The notes: generated by a model not told the origin, from the letters alone. A stretch of DNA of 64,000 nt from Candidatus Heimdallarchaeota archaeon (GCA_030603365.1 JAUVXV010000009.1:1-64000), one strand, 5' to 3'; shown: positions 35,971 through 46,700, counted from the stretch's first letter. Numbers and translations: made by a program.

Positions 35971-38900
35971 ATGACCATCCATTATTTAGATGAACCATCG
36001 ACCTCAGCTTCCATTTATTCCTTCCTAGCTGATGAAATCAAAGACTGGTTTACATCTAAGTTTCCTGGTGGTTTTACCCCCCCTCAGCTGTTTGCGATAC
36101 CATCTATCCACGAAAGAAGAAACACTCTGATTTTTAGTTCTACAGGTTCAGGAAAAACATTTGCAGCTTTTTTTGCAGCGATTAATGAGCTTTTCATTGA
36201 AGCCAAAGATGGGACATTGAAAGATGAGATATATGTTCTCTATATATCTCCATTGAAGGCATTAGGTAATGATATCAGAAAAAACCTCGAAGAACCTCTG
36301 CAAGGAATTCAAGAATTAGCTGCTTCTAATAATCTAGTAACTCCAAAGATTCGAGTTGGAGTAAGAACAGGAGATACTACTCAAGCAGAAAGGACTCAGA
36401 TGTTAAGAAAACCTCCTCACATCTTGATAACAACTCCTGAAAGCTTAGGTCTTATCATTACTTCTCCTAAATTCTCTGAACATCTTAAGAGTGTTCGATG
36501 GATAGTTCTTGATGAGATTCATGAAGTTAGTTCCAATAAAAGAGGAGTCTTTCTCTCATTGTGTCTAGAATATCTACAACTGGAACTAGCTAATAAACAA
36601 ATTACTCGAATAGGCTTATCTGCAACCCAAGCTCCGATAGAAGAAATAGCACGATTTCTTGTAGGATTAGATGATAAAGGAAAAGAAAATGAATGTTATA
36701 TAGCTAATTTACCCCCGCAGAGAAAACTAGATTTGGAAGTGAAAAGTCCAGTTAACGACCTACTCCATACCCCCTATATTATGATTCAAGAGGGAATTTA
36801 CAATCTTCTATCTGATTTGATTCTAGATCATGAAACATCTATAATATTCACGAACACGCGTAAAGGTGCTGAAAGTGTTTCGTTCAAGCTTAAGGAATAT
36901 CTTGGGGATGAATATGCTCCTTCAATTGCTGTTCATCATTCTAGTCTCTCAAGAGAAATAAGATTAGATGTAGAGGACAGACTGAAGAATAATGAGTTAC
37001 TTGCAGCTGTTACATCAACTTCTTTAGAACTAGGTATAGATATTGGTAGCGTTGAATTAGTTGCTCAAATAGGTTCACCAAAAACTGTTGCTAAATATCT
37101 TCAGAGAGTAGGGAGAAGCGGGCATTCATTAGATCGAATTGCAAAAGGACGATTAATAACAACTGATAGAGATGATGCTATTGAATGTGCAGTTTTGACT
37201 AAGAGTGCATATAGCAGAGAAATAGATAAGGTTCAGATACCCCATGATTGTTTAGATGTTCTAGCACAATTTTTAGTAGGAATATCCTTAATGAAAAGAT
37301 GGAATGTTGATGAAGCTTATACCATGATAAGAAAATCATATAACTATCATTCTTTGGATTTTGACGATTACCTGAAGGTTTTGGAATATCTGGGAGGTTA
37401 TAATCTAGAAGTTGAGGAAAGAAAAATTTACAGAAAAATTTGGTATGATCACAAAGAAAATGCTTTTGGCAAGAAGAAAGGTTCACGATTAACATTTTAC
37501 ACCAATCTCGGAACGATCCCAGAAAATGCAGATTATAGAGTTGAATTGGAAACCTATAGAACAAGATTAGGTTCATTATCTGAAGGTTTCGTGGAAAGAT
37601 TAACCCCAGGAGATGTTTTTGTTTTAGGGAGTCACACATATCAGTTCAAGAGAACAGTGGGATCAAGGGTTGTAGTTTCTGAAGCCTTTGGTAAACGTCC
37701 AACTATACCGAATTGGGTAGGAGAAGAACTTCCTAGATCATATGAGCTATCACAACAAATAGGACGGTTCATTGAAGCTGTATCTCAAAAAATCCAAAAA
37801 GACGATGAAAATTCAGTTATTGAATGGATAGAAAGATCTTTTCAGGTAGACAATGTTATAGCTAAAACTGTTGTACAATATGTTAAAGAACAATTGATGT
37901 TTCTTAACATTACACCTAGTGCTAAGAAGCTGCTGATAGAATCTTTTATCGATCCACAAGGAAGGACGATTCTTGTTTTTCACGCTTATTACGGAAGAAG
38001 AGTAAACGATGCTCTTTCTCGAGCGTTTGCATATAAAATAGGAATTCATCTTGATTCAGACATAGGTTCAGCTGTCAATGATAATGGCTTCGTCTTAATG
38101 TTACCTGTTGATAAGATAATAGATACTTCTATCATACCTGACTTACTGACAGTTGACAATTTAGAAGATACGCTCAAACAAGCAATAATAAACACAGAGC
38201 TTTTCTTGACTCGATTTAGACATGTTGCCAATAGATCATTAATGATTTTAAGAAGAAGCAGAGAAAGACATATTCCTGTTTCTCGGCAAACAATGTATGC
38301 AAGAAGAATATTCACTACATTAAGAAACATGGATGATTTCTGTGTAATCAAAGAGACATATAGAGAAATACTTCGAGATTATATGGATTTAACCAACAGT
38401 CTAATAGTTCTAGATAAACTGCAGAAAGGTGATTTTGAGTATTCGATTACCCCCTTATCAGATATACCCAGTCCTTTTGCTCATGGAATAGTACTATTAG
38501 GTATTTCTGATATTGTTCAAATCTCTGATAGAAGTGCTTTATTGAGAGAGCTTCATCAGCAAGTTCTGGCAAAAGTATTTGGCAAAGAGGGAACAAAGGA
38601 GATTTTATTCAATGAAGAACTAGTTACAAGAATATTCAATAATCGTAGCTATAGAAATGAAGCTCTTCCTATATCGTCTATAAAGCAATTAAGATCTGCT
38701 ATAAAATCTTTAGCCCCTATAAAGTCATTAGAAAGCGTTCACCCAAGTATATATCATTTAAGTATAGGAGACCTAAAACAGATACAAAGTTGGTCTTTAG
38801 CTCTTCATAATTCTGGAGAATTTATTGAGATTTATGTCAGTAAAGGTGATAGACGTTCAATACCTATTAATGATTTTCATCTTTATTGGAACTTATATGT

Positions 38901-41697
38901 GAAAACCATAGAGAAAAGTGAAATTGAAGATAATATTCTTGAAATTCTAAAAGAAAAATACCCTCTGTCTCTTAACAAACTATCAGAGGAATTAGATCTA
39001 CCCATAAAAACTTTACAAGTTCATCTTGAAAAACTAGAAAGAGCTATGCTGATAGTAAGAACCGAGTATGAACTATATGGAGGAAGAGTTAGAAGCAAAA
39101 TTTCCTTAGCAGAAAACGTTATCCCAAACCAATTGATGAAGGAAGCTAAGAAACTCGATCCTGAAGAATGTCTGAAGAAGGTTCTATTGAAATTTTTGAA
39201 AGTCAACGGTCCTTCAACTTTACATCAAATACTTGAATTTTTACGAATAGAAGAAGAGAAAATTACACGTGCTCTGTCTGAATTACAAAGTCAAAATCGT
39301 GTGCTAAAAGGTAGAATCATTGAATCTTCCTTAGAAGATCAATATATTAGACTTGAAGATAGAGAGCTTCTTAGAAACTTAAGTAATCGTAAACCTGATT
39401 CAATTATACTTACTCCAGAAGAGCTTAATTTTATTCATTATCTCTTTGCAGTTGATGAATTTCTAAAAGCAAAATTGATTGGTAAAGAAAATGTTCTGAA
39501 TCTATTGAACAACTTCGGAACCTTAGAGGATTTGAGTTCTCTTTCAGTCCGTATCAAAGATTATGAAGTTGATTGGATAAGGGATTTAATCGAGAAGAAA
39601 GAAATTATCCAAGGAAGATTTAGTCATAGAAGACTTGCATATGTTAGTAGAGAGAGGTTTTCTCACTATTATGTTGTTTACAGAGAACCATTTAAGTTAA
39701 CTAAAGTTGAAGAAAAGATTATATCAACCATACGAAAATATGGACCTTTAACCAAAAGAGAAATCAAAGAACTCACAGATTTAACAGATGATATCGTACA
39801 GGAAAGTTTAATGATTCTAGATAAAACTCTCTATCTAGTAAGAAAGTCTGTTACAACTGAAATTTTTGTACCTCGTCAGTTTGTCCCAAATGTTTATGAT
39901 ATTTCTGAGAGATATGTAACTGTTGACAAGCTTCCTTCTTTTGATAAAAGTCAAGAATTTATCTTGTATCAATCAATCAAATCTCTCGGTCCAGTTTCAC
40001 TAATCGAACTTACCCATCTGGTTGGTTTCAGATATAGCGATACAGAAAAAATCATCAAAAGTCTTCTCACAAAAAATAAGATTATTGAGAAGAAGCTCAC
40101 TGAAAGAGAGACTAATTATTATATGACTAAAGAAAGATTTGATGAGATCGTAAAGGTAAAGACAGATCTAATCAATATAGCTTATAGTGAAGAAGAGCAA
40201 ATAGTCATCTTACCTAAGGATGATCCTTTCACCAAATTAGGAATGAGATTGCACTTACGAGATATTTATGGTGAAGGTCAGATAGATCCAATAATATTAG
40301 ACGGGGAGATGGTTGGTTCAATTGAATATCGGTTACACAGAGGACAATATCTTCAAATTTACGATTTAAAACTAAAAAATTCAATAATATATAATTCAAT
40401 CTTGTTGCAGAAAATAGCTGCAGAACTTGTAAGCTACACAAGAAAAATACATAGAGTACTCAGTTTTCAAATTGAAGATATCAATAGTAAATCAGTCCTA
40501 TCAAAAAGTAATCAGTTTATTAGAGAAACATTTGTGAAAACAGGTTTTAAGCTAATAAAAGATACATTAATTGGTGGAGATACTGTTACAAAGGTATTTT
40601 CACGAAGAACAATTGATAGAAACATTATGGAAAATCTTTGGTTGAAAAAGCAGAGTCCAACATTGAATACCGAGAATTTGTTACAAATGATTAATCATTT
40701 TGGATTCATAGAACTCAAAGAAATTGTATCAAGGTATCCAGAGAATATGGTTTCAATAATTATTTATCTTTTGAATCAGCTTCTGAAAAATAGAGATATT
40801 ATTTGCCAAAATAACATTTTTTATTCTATTCCATTTGCTAGATACAGGAAAAGTGGTTTAAGAACTAGAAGGAAGATGAAGGATGAATCAGCACAGATAT
40901 ACAATAGGATAAAGAAAGGAATTGCTAATAATCAGAACCTTCTGAATAGCTGGGAAGGAACAGCATCTACTTTTAAAGCTGCTCTGAAAATTCTTGAGGA
41001 AAACATGCTTATCGGTGTTGAATCTCTAAGTAATCTGTATGAACCCCAAGAGTATTGGGATATTGATAGGTTTATCCCAGAGATTGACAAAGATATTTCT
41101 GAAATTAGAAAGGAGTATATTTTTGATATCTTGGGAAGTTTTGGTATCGCTTCTGAGGAACAGATTTCTGCGCGAGCAGTAATTCCTGGAGTTATGACTA
41201 AAATTAAAATTAAAGAAGTTCTAGCTAGTTTAATTGATGAAGAAAAAATCATAGGTGGCAGGTTCGTCGAGAACGATACAAGATTTTTTTATATAACCCA
41301 AGAAAATTATGATGCCCTAATAATGTTTGAGAAGAAAGAAGATAGTAAAGTGGAATATTCGAAGAAAGAAGAAAGAGAAAGATATTACCTGCTTTACCCA
41401 AAAGATTTTGCTACTATTGTATTGAAAACTAATCTTTACGAACAGTTTGGGATATCAGATGATAATTATGTTGTTATACTTGATCAGAAAGTAGCTGCCC
41501 AATGTAATGTTGATAACATCAATCAAAAACGATTGATAGTGAAGAATGTTATATTAGCACCTTGGATACATGCAGATAGTTCTCTAAATTATGTAGTAAA
41601 TGCTATCGAAACAATCCCCACTCTTGAAAATATGACTGTCAATACTATTGTAGTTGAGAAGATAAATGGTATCCCATCACACTCGTTGGTGAAATAA
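35971..41697 (+). CDS. lhr: Very large Lhr-type superfamily 2 helicase
   Basis: A 1,908-residue ATP-dependent helicase. Walker A STGSGKT is at 57-63, DEIH at 181-184, SATQ at 217-220, and the motif VI region QRVGRSGH near 380, then the Lhr winged helix and beta-bundle to about 870. The remaining 1,000 residues are a chain of winged-helix modules (for example near 980, 1080, 1255, 1335, 1560 and 1690), with two copies of a conserved 'DP/DF-fold' module near 1411 and 1807 (ILPKDDPF; LLYPKDFA). Lhr unwinds DNA-RNA and branched DNA in repair. The stop abuts the ATG of the paralogue at 41698. Confidence 0.85.
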   Translation: MTIHYLDEPSTSASIYSFLADEIKDWFTSKFPGGFTPPQLFAIPSIHERRNTLIFSSTGSGKTFAAFFAAINELFIEAKDGTLKDEIYVLYISPLKALGNDIRKNLEEPLQGIQELAASNNLVTPKIRVGVRTGDTTQAERTQMLRKPPHILITTPESLGLIITSPKFSEHLKSVRWIVLDEIHEVSSNKRGVFLSLCLEYLQLELANKQITRIGLSATQAPIEEIARFLVGLDDKGKENECYIANLPPQRKLDLEVKSPVNDLLHTPYIMIQEGIYNLLSDLILDHETSIIFTNTRKGAESVSFKLKEYLGDEYAPSIAVHHSSLSREIRLDVEDRLKNNELLAAVTSTSLELGIDIGSVELVAQIGSPKTVAKYLQRVGRSGHSLDRIAKGRLITTDRDDAIECAVLTKSAYSREIDKVQIPHDCLDVLAQFLVGISLMKRWNVDEAYTMIRKSYNYHSLDFDDYLKVLEYLGGYNLEVEERKIYRKIWYDHKENAFGKKKGSRLTFYTNLGTIPENADYRVELETYRTRLGSLSEGFVERLTPGDVFVLGSHTYQFKRTVGSRVVVSEAFGKRPTIPNWVGEELPRSYELSQQIGRFIEAVSQKIQKDDENSVIEWIERSFQVDNVIAKTVVQYVKEQLMFLNITPSAKKLLIESFIDPQGRTILVFHAYYGRRVNDALSRAFAYKIGIHLDSDIGSAVNDNGFVLMLPVDKIIDTSIIPDLLTVDNLEDTLKQAIINTELFLTRFRHVANRSLMILRRSRERHIPVSRQTMYARRIFTTLRNMDDFCVIKETYREILRDYMDLTNSLIVLDKLQKGDFEYSITPLSDIPSPFAHGIVLLGISDIVQISDRSALLRELHQQVLAKVFGKEGTKEILFNEELVTRIFNNRSYRNEALPISSIKQLRSAIKSLAPIKSLESVHPSIYHLSIGDLKQIQSWSLALHNSGEFIEIYVSKGDRRSIPINDFHLYWNLYVKTIEKSEIEDNILEILKEKYPLSLNKLSEELDLPIKTLQVHLEKLERAMLIVRTEYELYGGRVRSKISLAENVIPNQLMKEAKKLDPEECLKKVLLKFLKVNGPSTLHQILEFLRIEEEKITRALSELQSQNRVLKGRIIESSLEDQYIRLEDRELLRNLSNRKPDSIILTPEELNFIHYLFAVDEFLKAKLIGKENVLNLLNNFGTLEDLSSLSVRIKDYEVDWIRDLIEKKEIIQGRFSHRRLAYVSRERFSHYYVVYREPFKLTKVEEKIISTIRKYGPLTKREIKELTDLTDDIVQESLMILDKTLYLVRKSVTTEIFVPRQFVPNVYDISERYVTVDKLPSFDKSQEFILYQSIKSLGPVSLIELTHLVGFRYSDTEKIIKSLLTKNKIIEKKLTERETNYYMTKERFDEIVKVKTDLINIAYSEEEQIVILPKDDPFTKLGMRLHLRDIYGEGQIDPIILDGEMVGSIEYRLHRGQYLQIYDLKLKNSIIYNSILLQKIAAELVSYTRKIHRVLSFQIEDINSKSVLSKSNQFIRETFVKTGFKLIKDTLIGGDTVTKVFSRRTIDRNIMENLWLKKQSPTLNTENLLQMINHFGFIELKEIVSRYPENMVSIIIYLLNQLLKNRDIICQNNIFYSIPFARYRKSGLRTRRKMKDESAQIYNRIKKGIANNQNLLNSWEGTASTFKAALKILEENMLIGVESLSNLYEPQEYWDIDRFIPEIDKDISEIRKEYIFDILGSFGIASEEQISARAVIPGVMTKIKIKEVLASLIDEEKIIGGRFVENDTRFFYITQENYDALIMFEKKEDSKVEYSKKEERERYYLLYPKDFATIVLKTNLYEQFGISDDNYVVILDQKVAAQCNVDNINQKRLIVKNVILAPWIHADSSLNYVVNAIETIPTLENMTVNTIVVEKINGIPSHSLVK

Positions 41698-44037
41698 ATG
41701 ACAATAACACAGTATTCCCTAACATTAGATCAGCTGGCTAAATATCTTGTAGAGAAACAAAATATAGACAGTGAGTATAAGGGTGTCAATTATAGCCATG
41801 CAATTGCTACAATTAACAATATTATTGTGTTCCAAGATATCGAATCACTGTTCATACGAATGAGGACTTATTCTTCGGGTCTTATCCATTCACTGATAAA
41901 AAACAAACATCTCGTACATGCTCCATTTAAAGAGGGAAAACTAGTTTATATCGGAAGAGAAAACCTACCTATTTTCAGTAAAATATATGTCAAAGATACA
42001 ATTCAATACAAAAAACCATTGACGAAAACTGTTCTAGAATTCCTTGAGGAAGAAGGTTCTTCAACACGTCAAAAAATAATAGAAAAATTCGAAATTTCAA
42101 AAGAAGATGTAATGGATATTCTTATTGAACTTCGAACAAACTTTCAAATCTTTATGTTTTATGATGGAACTTCATGGACAATATTTAGTAGTAAATTACT
42201 CCTAGCAGATTCTAAGATGAGCAAAGCCTCAGCCACTTCTGAACTTATTTTCACTGTTATCAAAAATTTTGGTCCTATAACTGTCCCTCAAATCATAAAA
42301 ATTCTAAATATGGGTGGAGGACGAGTAAGTACAAGTATTATCGAACTTTACGAAAATAAGAGACTTGTTAGAGGTAATTTTATAGAAAATTCAACATATG
42401 AAGCATTTTTAGCTTCTGATGAACTTGAATATTTACAATCCTATTTAGAAAATCTTTCACAGAAGCAAGAAAAGGTTCTAGAAATACTTCCAAATACAGA
42501 TCCCTTGGCTGAATATTGGTCTTCAGCTGATTTTCTGAATCTAGACGAGGTACAAGATGAATTAGTTCTATTTAATGGAAAACCAATTTGTTCCTTCGAA
42601 TATAAAGTAGATGGAGATAAATTACAGGTTTCTAATCTTGTTAAAACTGCTGAATTCACGAACCTTGAGGTTGAAATCAGAAACAAAATACAAGAGTTTG
42701 CAGAAAACAAAGGTAAAATTCTTGTCTTCCCAGAACTTCAATCAGAGTCCATAGAAAATCAATCAAAGATTTTAGCAGAAATTCTATCTAAAAGGGGTTA
42801 TCAAAAACGAACTTCAGGTTTAATATCACATATCACCGCTAAACCTCTAAGTGATGATGAAGACCAATTATTCTTTTTGAGAGATGTATTTCCACTTCTG
42901 TTAGATTTCCAATTCTTGAGTCCAAGATATAGTTTTTCTTCAAAAAAAGCTGTCGTAAATGGATTATCTTCATTAGGAGTACCTCTATCAACCAATTCTG
43001 TACTAACAAGAATTTCATCACATCAGAAGATAAGCTTTGATGATATGATTATTGATAAACAGATAGTCACTGGGAAATATGGTGCTTTTTACAGAGGAAA
43101 CATTGTATCAAACGATTATATGATGTTCGCCAAACTAAGTCCTCCAAGACACTATGGGGTATTGGAAGAAAGAGTTCTTAAACTAATTCAGCAAAAGGAG
43201 CGAATAAATTTCTCTCAACTTCAGTCTTCTTTGAACTTATCTAATCGTGTCTTATTATCTGCTCTGCAAAGATTGGAAATTGCTCATGAAATTGTTCAAA
43301 CAAAATCGGTTTCAAAGCAAATAGTTTGGGAACTAACCTCAAAATTCCTCAGTAAAACAAATGTGAAATCTGTTGATTCACAAAGAGAAGCTTGGTTAGA
43401 TGTTCTCTACCGCATTTTTTCAACTAACTTACCTTTGAGTATAACACAACTAGCAAATTTTACAGGTTTATCTAATACGCAGATAGAGGTGTATATCAAG
43501 GAATTAATTGCATCTAAAGGAATCATTTCTGGAAAATTCTTTGAAGATGTGAATGAGGTTCAATTTACATCAAAGGAAATTGAAAAGAAGATTATGGGTT
43601 ATATTTATCAAAAAGAAGAAGACCATATCTCTGAGGATGTTATTATAACCTATCTATCACGTAATGATCCTTTACTAACTCTATACAGAACATATCTCCT
43701 TAAACGATTTCGAATACGATCATTATTTTCAAGACCCTTACCAACAGAATATGGTGAAATAATTTTAATGAATGGAGAACCCATTGCAGCTTTACATGTA
43801 AAAAAAGCTGAAAAAATCGAGTTTGTAAACAATATCGAAATACTTCCAGAGTTCACCGACTCACACACTCTTATGCTAATACTTAGTTCAATTCAAGAAT
43901 ACCTAATCAAGACAAAAAAAGATCACGATAGGATATTGAGGATTAAGCAAATAAATGGCACATCTTTAACATCAGAAAGTGGTAAAGAATATGTCAATCT
44001 TTTAAATAATATGCACTTTGATTACCAGATTCTCTAA
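41698..44037 (+). CDS. Paralogue of the Lhr C-terminal half (winged helices plus AlkZ-like module)
   Basis: A 779-residue protein with no helicase motor. It contains several winged-helix segments (about 110-165, 185-235, 485-550, 575-630) and two copies of the module found twice in the adjacent Lhr: near 262 (ILPNTDPLAEYW, then FNGKPICSFEY) and near 651 (YLSRNDPLLTLY, then MNGEPIAALHV). The endings are also similar (EKINGIPS in Lhr, KQINGTSL here). A duplication of the Lhr tail is the simplest explanation. The ATG abuts the Lhr stop (TAAATG), so the two are coupled and probably act as a complex. AlkZ/HTH_42-like DNA glycosylase folds are a possible analogue. Confidence 0.7.
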   Translation: MTITQYSLTLDQLAKYLVEKQNIDSEYKGVNYSHAIATINNIIVFQDIESLFIRMRTYSSGLIHSLIKNKHLVHAPFKEGKLVYIGRENLPIFSKIYVKDTIQYKKPLTKTVLEFLEEEGSSTRQKIIEKFEISKEDVMDILIELRTNFQIFMFYDGTSWTIFSSKLLLADSKMSKASATSELIFTVIKNFGPITVPQIIKILNMGGGRVSTSIIELYENKRLVRGNFIENSTYEAFLASDELEYLQSYLENLSQKQEKVLEILPNTDPLAEYWSSADFLNLDEVQDELVLFNGKPICSFEYKVDGDKLQVSNLVKTAEFTNLEVEIRNKIQEFAENKGKILVFPELQSESIENQSKILAEILSKRGYQKRTSGLISHITAKPLSDDEDQLFFLRDVFPLLLDFQFLSPRYSFSSKKAVVNGLSSLGVPLSTNSVLTRISSHQKISFDDMIIDKQIVTGKYGAFYRGNIVSNDYMMFAKLSPPRHYGVLEERVLKLIQQKERINFSQLQSSLNLSNRVLLSALQRLEIAHEIVQTKSVSKQIVWELTSKFLSKTNVKSVDSQREAWLDVLYRIFSTNLPLSITQLANFTGLSNTQIEVYIKELIASKGIISGKFFEDVNEVQFTSKEIEKKIMGYIYQKEEDHISEDVIITYLSRNDPLLTLYRTYLLKRFRIRSLFSRPLPTEYGEIILMNGEPIAALHVKKAEKIEFVNNIEILPEFTDSHTLMLILSSIQEYLIKTKKDHDRILRIKQINGTSLTSESGKEYVNLLNNMHFDYQIL

Positions 44038-44083
44038 TATACAAAGGAGATATCTTTTTTATTTACAAAGACAAAGTATTTCT

Positions 44084-44938
44084 ATGAAACGTCAAGCAGC
44101 ATATGCAGGTTCATTTTATGATGGACGAGAAAAAAATCTTATAGAATCAATAGAGAAATCTTTTAAGAGTTCTCTTGGACCTGAAAGTTTGCCTGAAGGT
44201 ATTAAATATCCTAACTCTCCTCAACCCTTCTTCTTGGTACCTCATGCTGGATACATGTATAGTGGTCCAGTAGCCGCTAGTAGTTATCTTGAAATGAGTA
44301 AATTTGCAGCTCCAGAGACAGTGATAATCCTTGGGCCTAATCATACGGGATTTGGTGCAGAAATTGGTGTTCCTGACAAAGTAACAGAGTGGGTTACACC
44401 TTTAGGTTCAGTTAAGGTCAATCATGAATTTATAGACAAATTGATGGAAATTAACAGCCTTGTTAGCAAAAGTGATTCTTCACATGTTAAAGAACATTCA
44501 ATTGAAGTACAACTGCCTTTTCTTCAATATATTCTAGAAGAACCCTTCCAAATAGTTCCAATTGCAATGAAGAATCAGAGTTATGATGCAAGTATGGTAC
44601 TGGGGGAGACAGTTGGAAAACTAATACAGAAAGAAAATGTTGTCGTTCTAGCAAGTAGTGACTTTACTCATTTTGAAACACATGAAAGAGCGAAGAATAA
44701 AGATTCTAAAGTTCTTGATGCTATTGAAAAAATGGATGCGAAATCAATGTATGACATAAAATTTAAGCTCAATGTAACTATGTGTGGATATGGTCCCATT
44801 GCTGCAACAATAGAAACTGCAAAGAAGACTGATCGAGTAAAAAGTAAGATACTAAATTATGCAACCTCTGGCGATGTTTCAGGAGATAGAAGTCAGGTAG
44901 TTGGGTATGGTTCTGCTATGTTTTATAAAGAAGATTAA
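44084..44938 (+). CDS. MEMO1 family protein
   Basis: A 284-residue protein from the ATG at 44084. The N-terminal RQAAYAGSFYDG, the metal-site-like VPHAGYMYSGPVAA, LGPNHTGFG, EHSIEVQLPFLQ and ASSDFTHFE are the MEMO signature; the fold resembles non-heme iron dioxygenases. Family roles range from copper handling and redox chemistry to signalling in eukaryotes; its activity in archaea is not settled. Upstream in-frame codons back to 44018 overlap the preceding gene and do not fit the family. Monocistronic with the next GTPase 52 bp downstream. Confidence 0.88.
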   Translation: MKRQAAYAGSFYDGREKNLIESIEKSFKSSLGPESLPEGIKYPNSPQPFFLVPHAGYMYSGPVAASSYLEMSKFAAPETVIILGPNHTGFGAEIGVPDKVTEWVTPLGSVKVNHEFIDKLMEINSLVSKSDSSHVKEHSIEVQLPFLQYILEEPFQIVPIAMKNQSYDASMVLGETVGKLIQKENVVVLASSDFTHFETHERAKNKDSKVLDAIEKMDAKSMYDIKFKLNVTMCGYGPIAATIETAKKTDRVKSKILNYATSGDVSGDRSQVVGYGSAMFYKED

Positions 44939-44990
44939 TGATTGTCCCCATAGAAACCAATATTAGCGCAATTAAACAATAACTACAAAA

Positions 44991-45527
44991 GTGATTCATT
45001 TGTCTAAGAGAAACTATATTACAAATAAGATCGTTCTAATAGGAGATGCAAGAGTTGGAAAGACCTCTCTAGTTAGAAGATTCGTTACTAATATGTTTGA
45101 TCCTTCCTATAAAATAACTCTGGGTACAACAATTATGAAAAAAGAACTTGAATATCTTACTAACAATGTGATACTAGCAATTTGGGACATTGGAGGACAA
45201 GAGGTTTTCAGACAAATTAGAAGTAAATACTTCTTTGGAAGTAAAGGGGCTCTTGCAATTTGTGATGCTTCTAACCTTGAATCTTATAACAATCTATCTT
45301 CTTGGGTTGAATCCTTCAGAAAAGAAGTTGGAGATAAACCTATCATTTTTCTAGCAAATAAATGTGACTTAAAGAATTTAGAAGTAACTGAAGAACATAT
45401 GAAGAAAATAGTGGAAACTTACAAAAATACAGAATTCATGTTTACTTCAGCGAAAGATGGAACTAATACTGAAAAAGCCTTTACTAATCTTACTAGACTC
45501 ATGGTCGAAGAAGAGGATATAATCTAA
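44991..45527 (+). CDS. Ras/Rab-like small GTPase
   Basis: A 178-residue GTPase: G1 GDARVGKT at 18-25, TLGTT switch I, G3 DIGGQE at 66-71, G4 NKCD at 123-126, and a TSAK motif near 153. The G3 glycine pair (DIGGQ) is unusual; Rab proteins have DTAGQ and Asgard members vary. The C-terminus ends EEEDII with no cysteine, so it is not prenylated. GTG start; a TTG three codons later is possible. A fragment resembling its last 22 codons occurs at 46736-46804. Its partners are unknown. Confidence 0.85.
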   Translation: MIHLSKRNYITNKIVLIGDARVGKTSLVRRFVTNMFDPSYKITLGTTIMKKELEYLTNNVILAIWDIGGQEVFRQIRSKYFFGSKGALAICDASNLESYNNLSSWVESFRKEVGDKPIIFLANKCDLKNLEVTEEHMKKIVETYKNTEFMFTSAKDGTNTEKAFTNLTRLMVEEEDII

Positions 45528-45568
45528 TTCTCAATCTAATTGAATTACAAATCAATTGAACAACTATC

Positions 45569-45578
45569 TTTTTATATT
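45569..45578 (+). promoter_or_regulatory. TATA box for the secreted protein gene
   Basis: TTTTTATATT lies 50-59 bp before the ATG at 45628. It implies transcription start near 45598 and a leader of about 30 nt ending in AGAGAGTGGAATT, and argues against the in-frame upstream start at 45556. Confidence 0.45.
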
Positions 45579-45627
45579 TCTTTGTGTACTTATAAATGAT
45601 TCATTAATTGAATCAGAGAGTGGAATT

Positions 45628-46692
45628 ATGAAGAAAAACAAAAATATAATTAGCCTACTTTTAGTTTTCTTAATGGTATCATTTAGTTTTATAGCAATAC
45701 AAGATTTAGTATCTAGCCGTATTAACCCTTGCAAATTTAAAGGTAGAGTAACGGATAACTATCTTAACTTCTATCTTGGGGGTGTCAAAGTGACCTGTAG
45801 AAAAGGAGGTATGATATACGATGTTGATTATACAGATGCTAATGGCTACTACGAAGTCTGGACAGATCCCTTGTTTTCAAATACATATGTAAACCTGATT
45901 TTTGAGTATTCAGGGTATAATACAAAAACAGTTGGCAAAACTGCAAAACCTGGAGAAACTATAACCTATAGTCCTAAACTAATACCCCCTTTGGATGCTG
46001 ATGGTTGTTACGAAACTCGGAAATTTAAGACTGAATTTGCAAATTTTGACACAACACATTGGCCGGATTATTACCCTCCGTTCTGGCATTCGGATTCAGA
46101 TTTTCTATCTATTTACGAATTGACAGAGATATATCAACCATCTACTGACACATTCAAGGTAAAATATTACGCTTATGTTGAATGGTGGGAATACTTAGAC
46201 GGATGGCCCAATAATGCATGGTTGATAAGAGTTGAAAGACTGGTAGATACTCTTGGAGGTATTTGGTCCAATTGGTTAACTGAAGACTATCTATGGGAAG
46301 AAGAATATTATTACGAAGAGACATATTATCATGACTATATTTGTTTCTATGGTGAAAGAAGTGAAACATATGATATTGTTGATCCCAGAGAATGGGGTGG
46401 TTTACGTCATGGTCTAGTATCACCCTACCTAGATGGATATCATTATCGATATACCTATATAACAGGTATCACCTTACGTGTTCACTTAGGCACACCTTAT
46501 CAATATCCAGCTCCATATGTTCCGTTACCTGATCAGACAGACCCAGACCAATATTTCTTTTACGCAAATGCGTACACTAAAATTACTTTGTTAGCTTACA
46601 CATCGCCAACCAATACATTGAAACCTTGGTTCTGGGGAGGAAGTATTTCACATACAAATCCTCTTTATGGACCGCGTATTTATACCCCTTAA
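45628..46692 (+). CDS. Secreted protein with carboxypeptidase-regulatory-like domain
   Basis: A 354-residue protein with a signal peptide (basic MKKNK, then a hydrophobic run to about 28). The mature part begins with a carboxypeptidase-regulatory-like beta sandwich (GRVTDNYLNFYLGGVKVTC..TDANGYYEVW, about 35-115), followed by an extracellular domain very rich in Trp and Tyr (YYEETYYHDYICFYGE). It is likely a surface or extracellular protein, and the aromatic stretch could bind carbohydrate; function unknown. It lies between an intact Rab-like GTPase gene and a fragment of a second one, in the same orientation. Confidence 0.65.
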   Translation: MKKNKNIISLLLVFLMVSFSFIAIQDLVSSRINPCKFKGRVTDNYLNFYLGGVKVTCRKGGMIYDVDYTDANGYYEVWTDPLFSNTYVNLIFEYSGYNTKTVGKTAKPGETITYSPKLIPPLDADGCYETRKFKTEFANFDTTHWPDYYPPFWHSDSDFLSIYELTEIYQPSTDTFKVKYYAYVEWWEYLDGWPNNAWLIRVERLVDTLGGIWSNWLTEDYLWEEEYYYEETYYHDYICFYGERSETYDIVDPREWGGLRHGLVSPYLDGYHYRYTYITGITLRVHLGTPYQYPAPYVPLPDQTDPDQYFFYANAYTKITLLAYTSPTNTLKPWFWGGSISHTNPLYGPRIYTP

Positions 46693-46700
46693 TAAACCTC

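Noticed and set aside
37199..37639. 146-codon minus-strand open frame inside lhr
   Set aside because: Antisense to the helicase core, with Phe/Leu/Cys-biased composition expected of a shadow frame.
40932..41252. 106-codon minus-strand open frame inside lhr
   Set aside because: Antisense shadow; Ser/Ile rich and without any motif.
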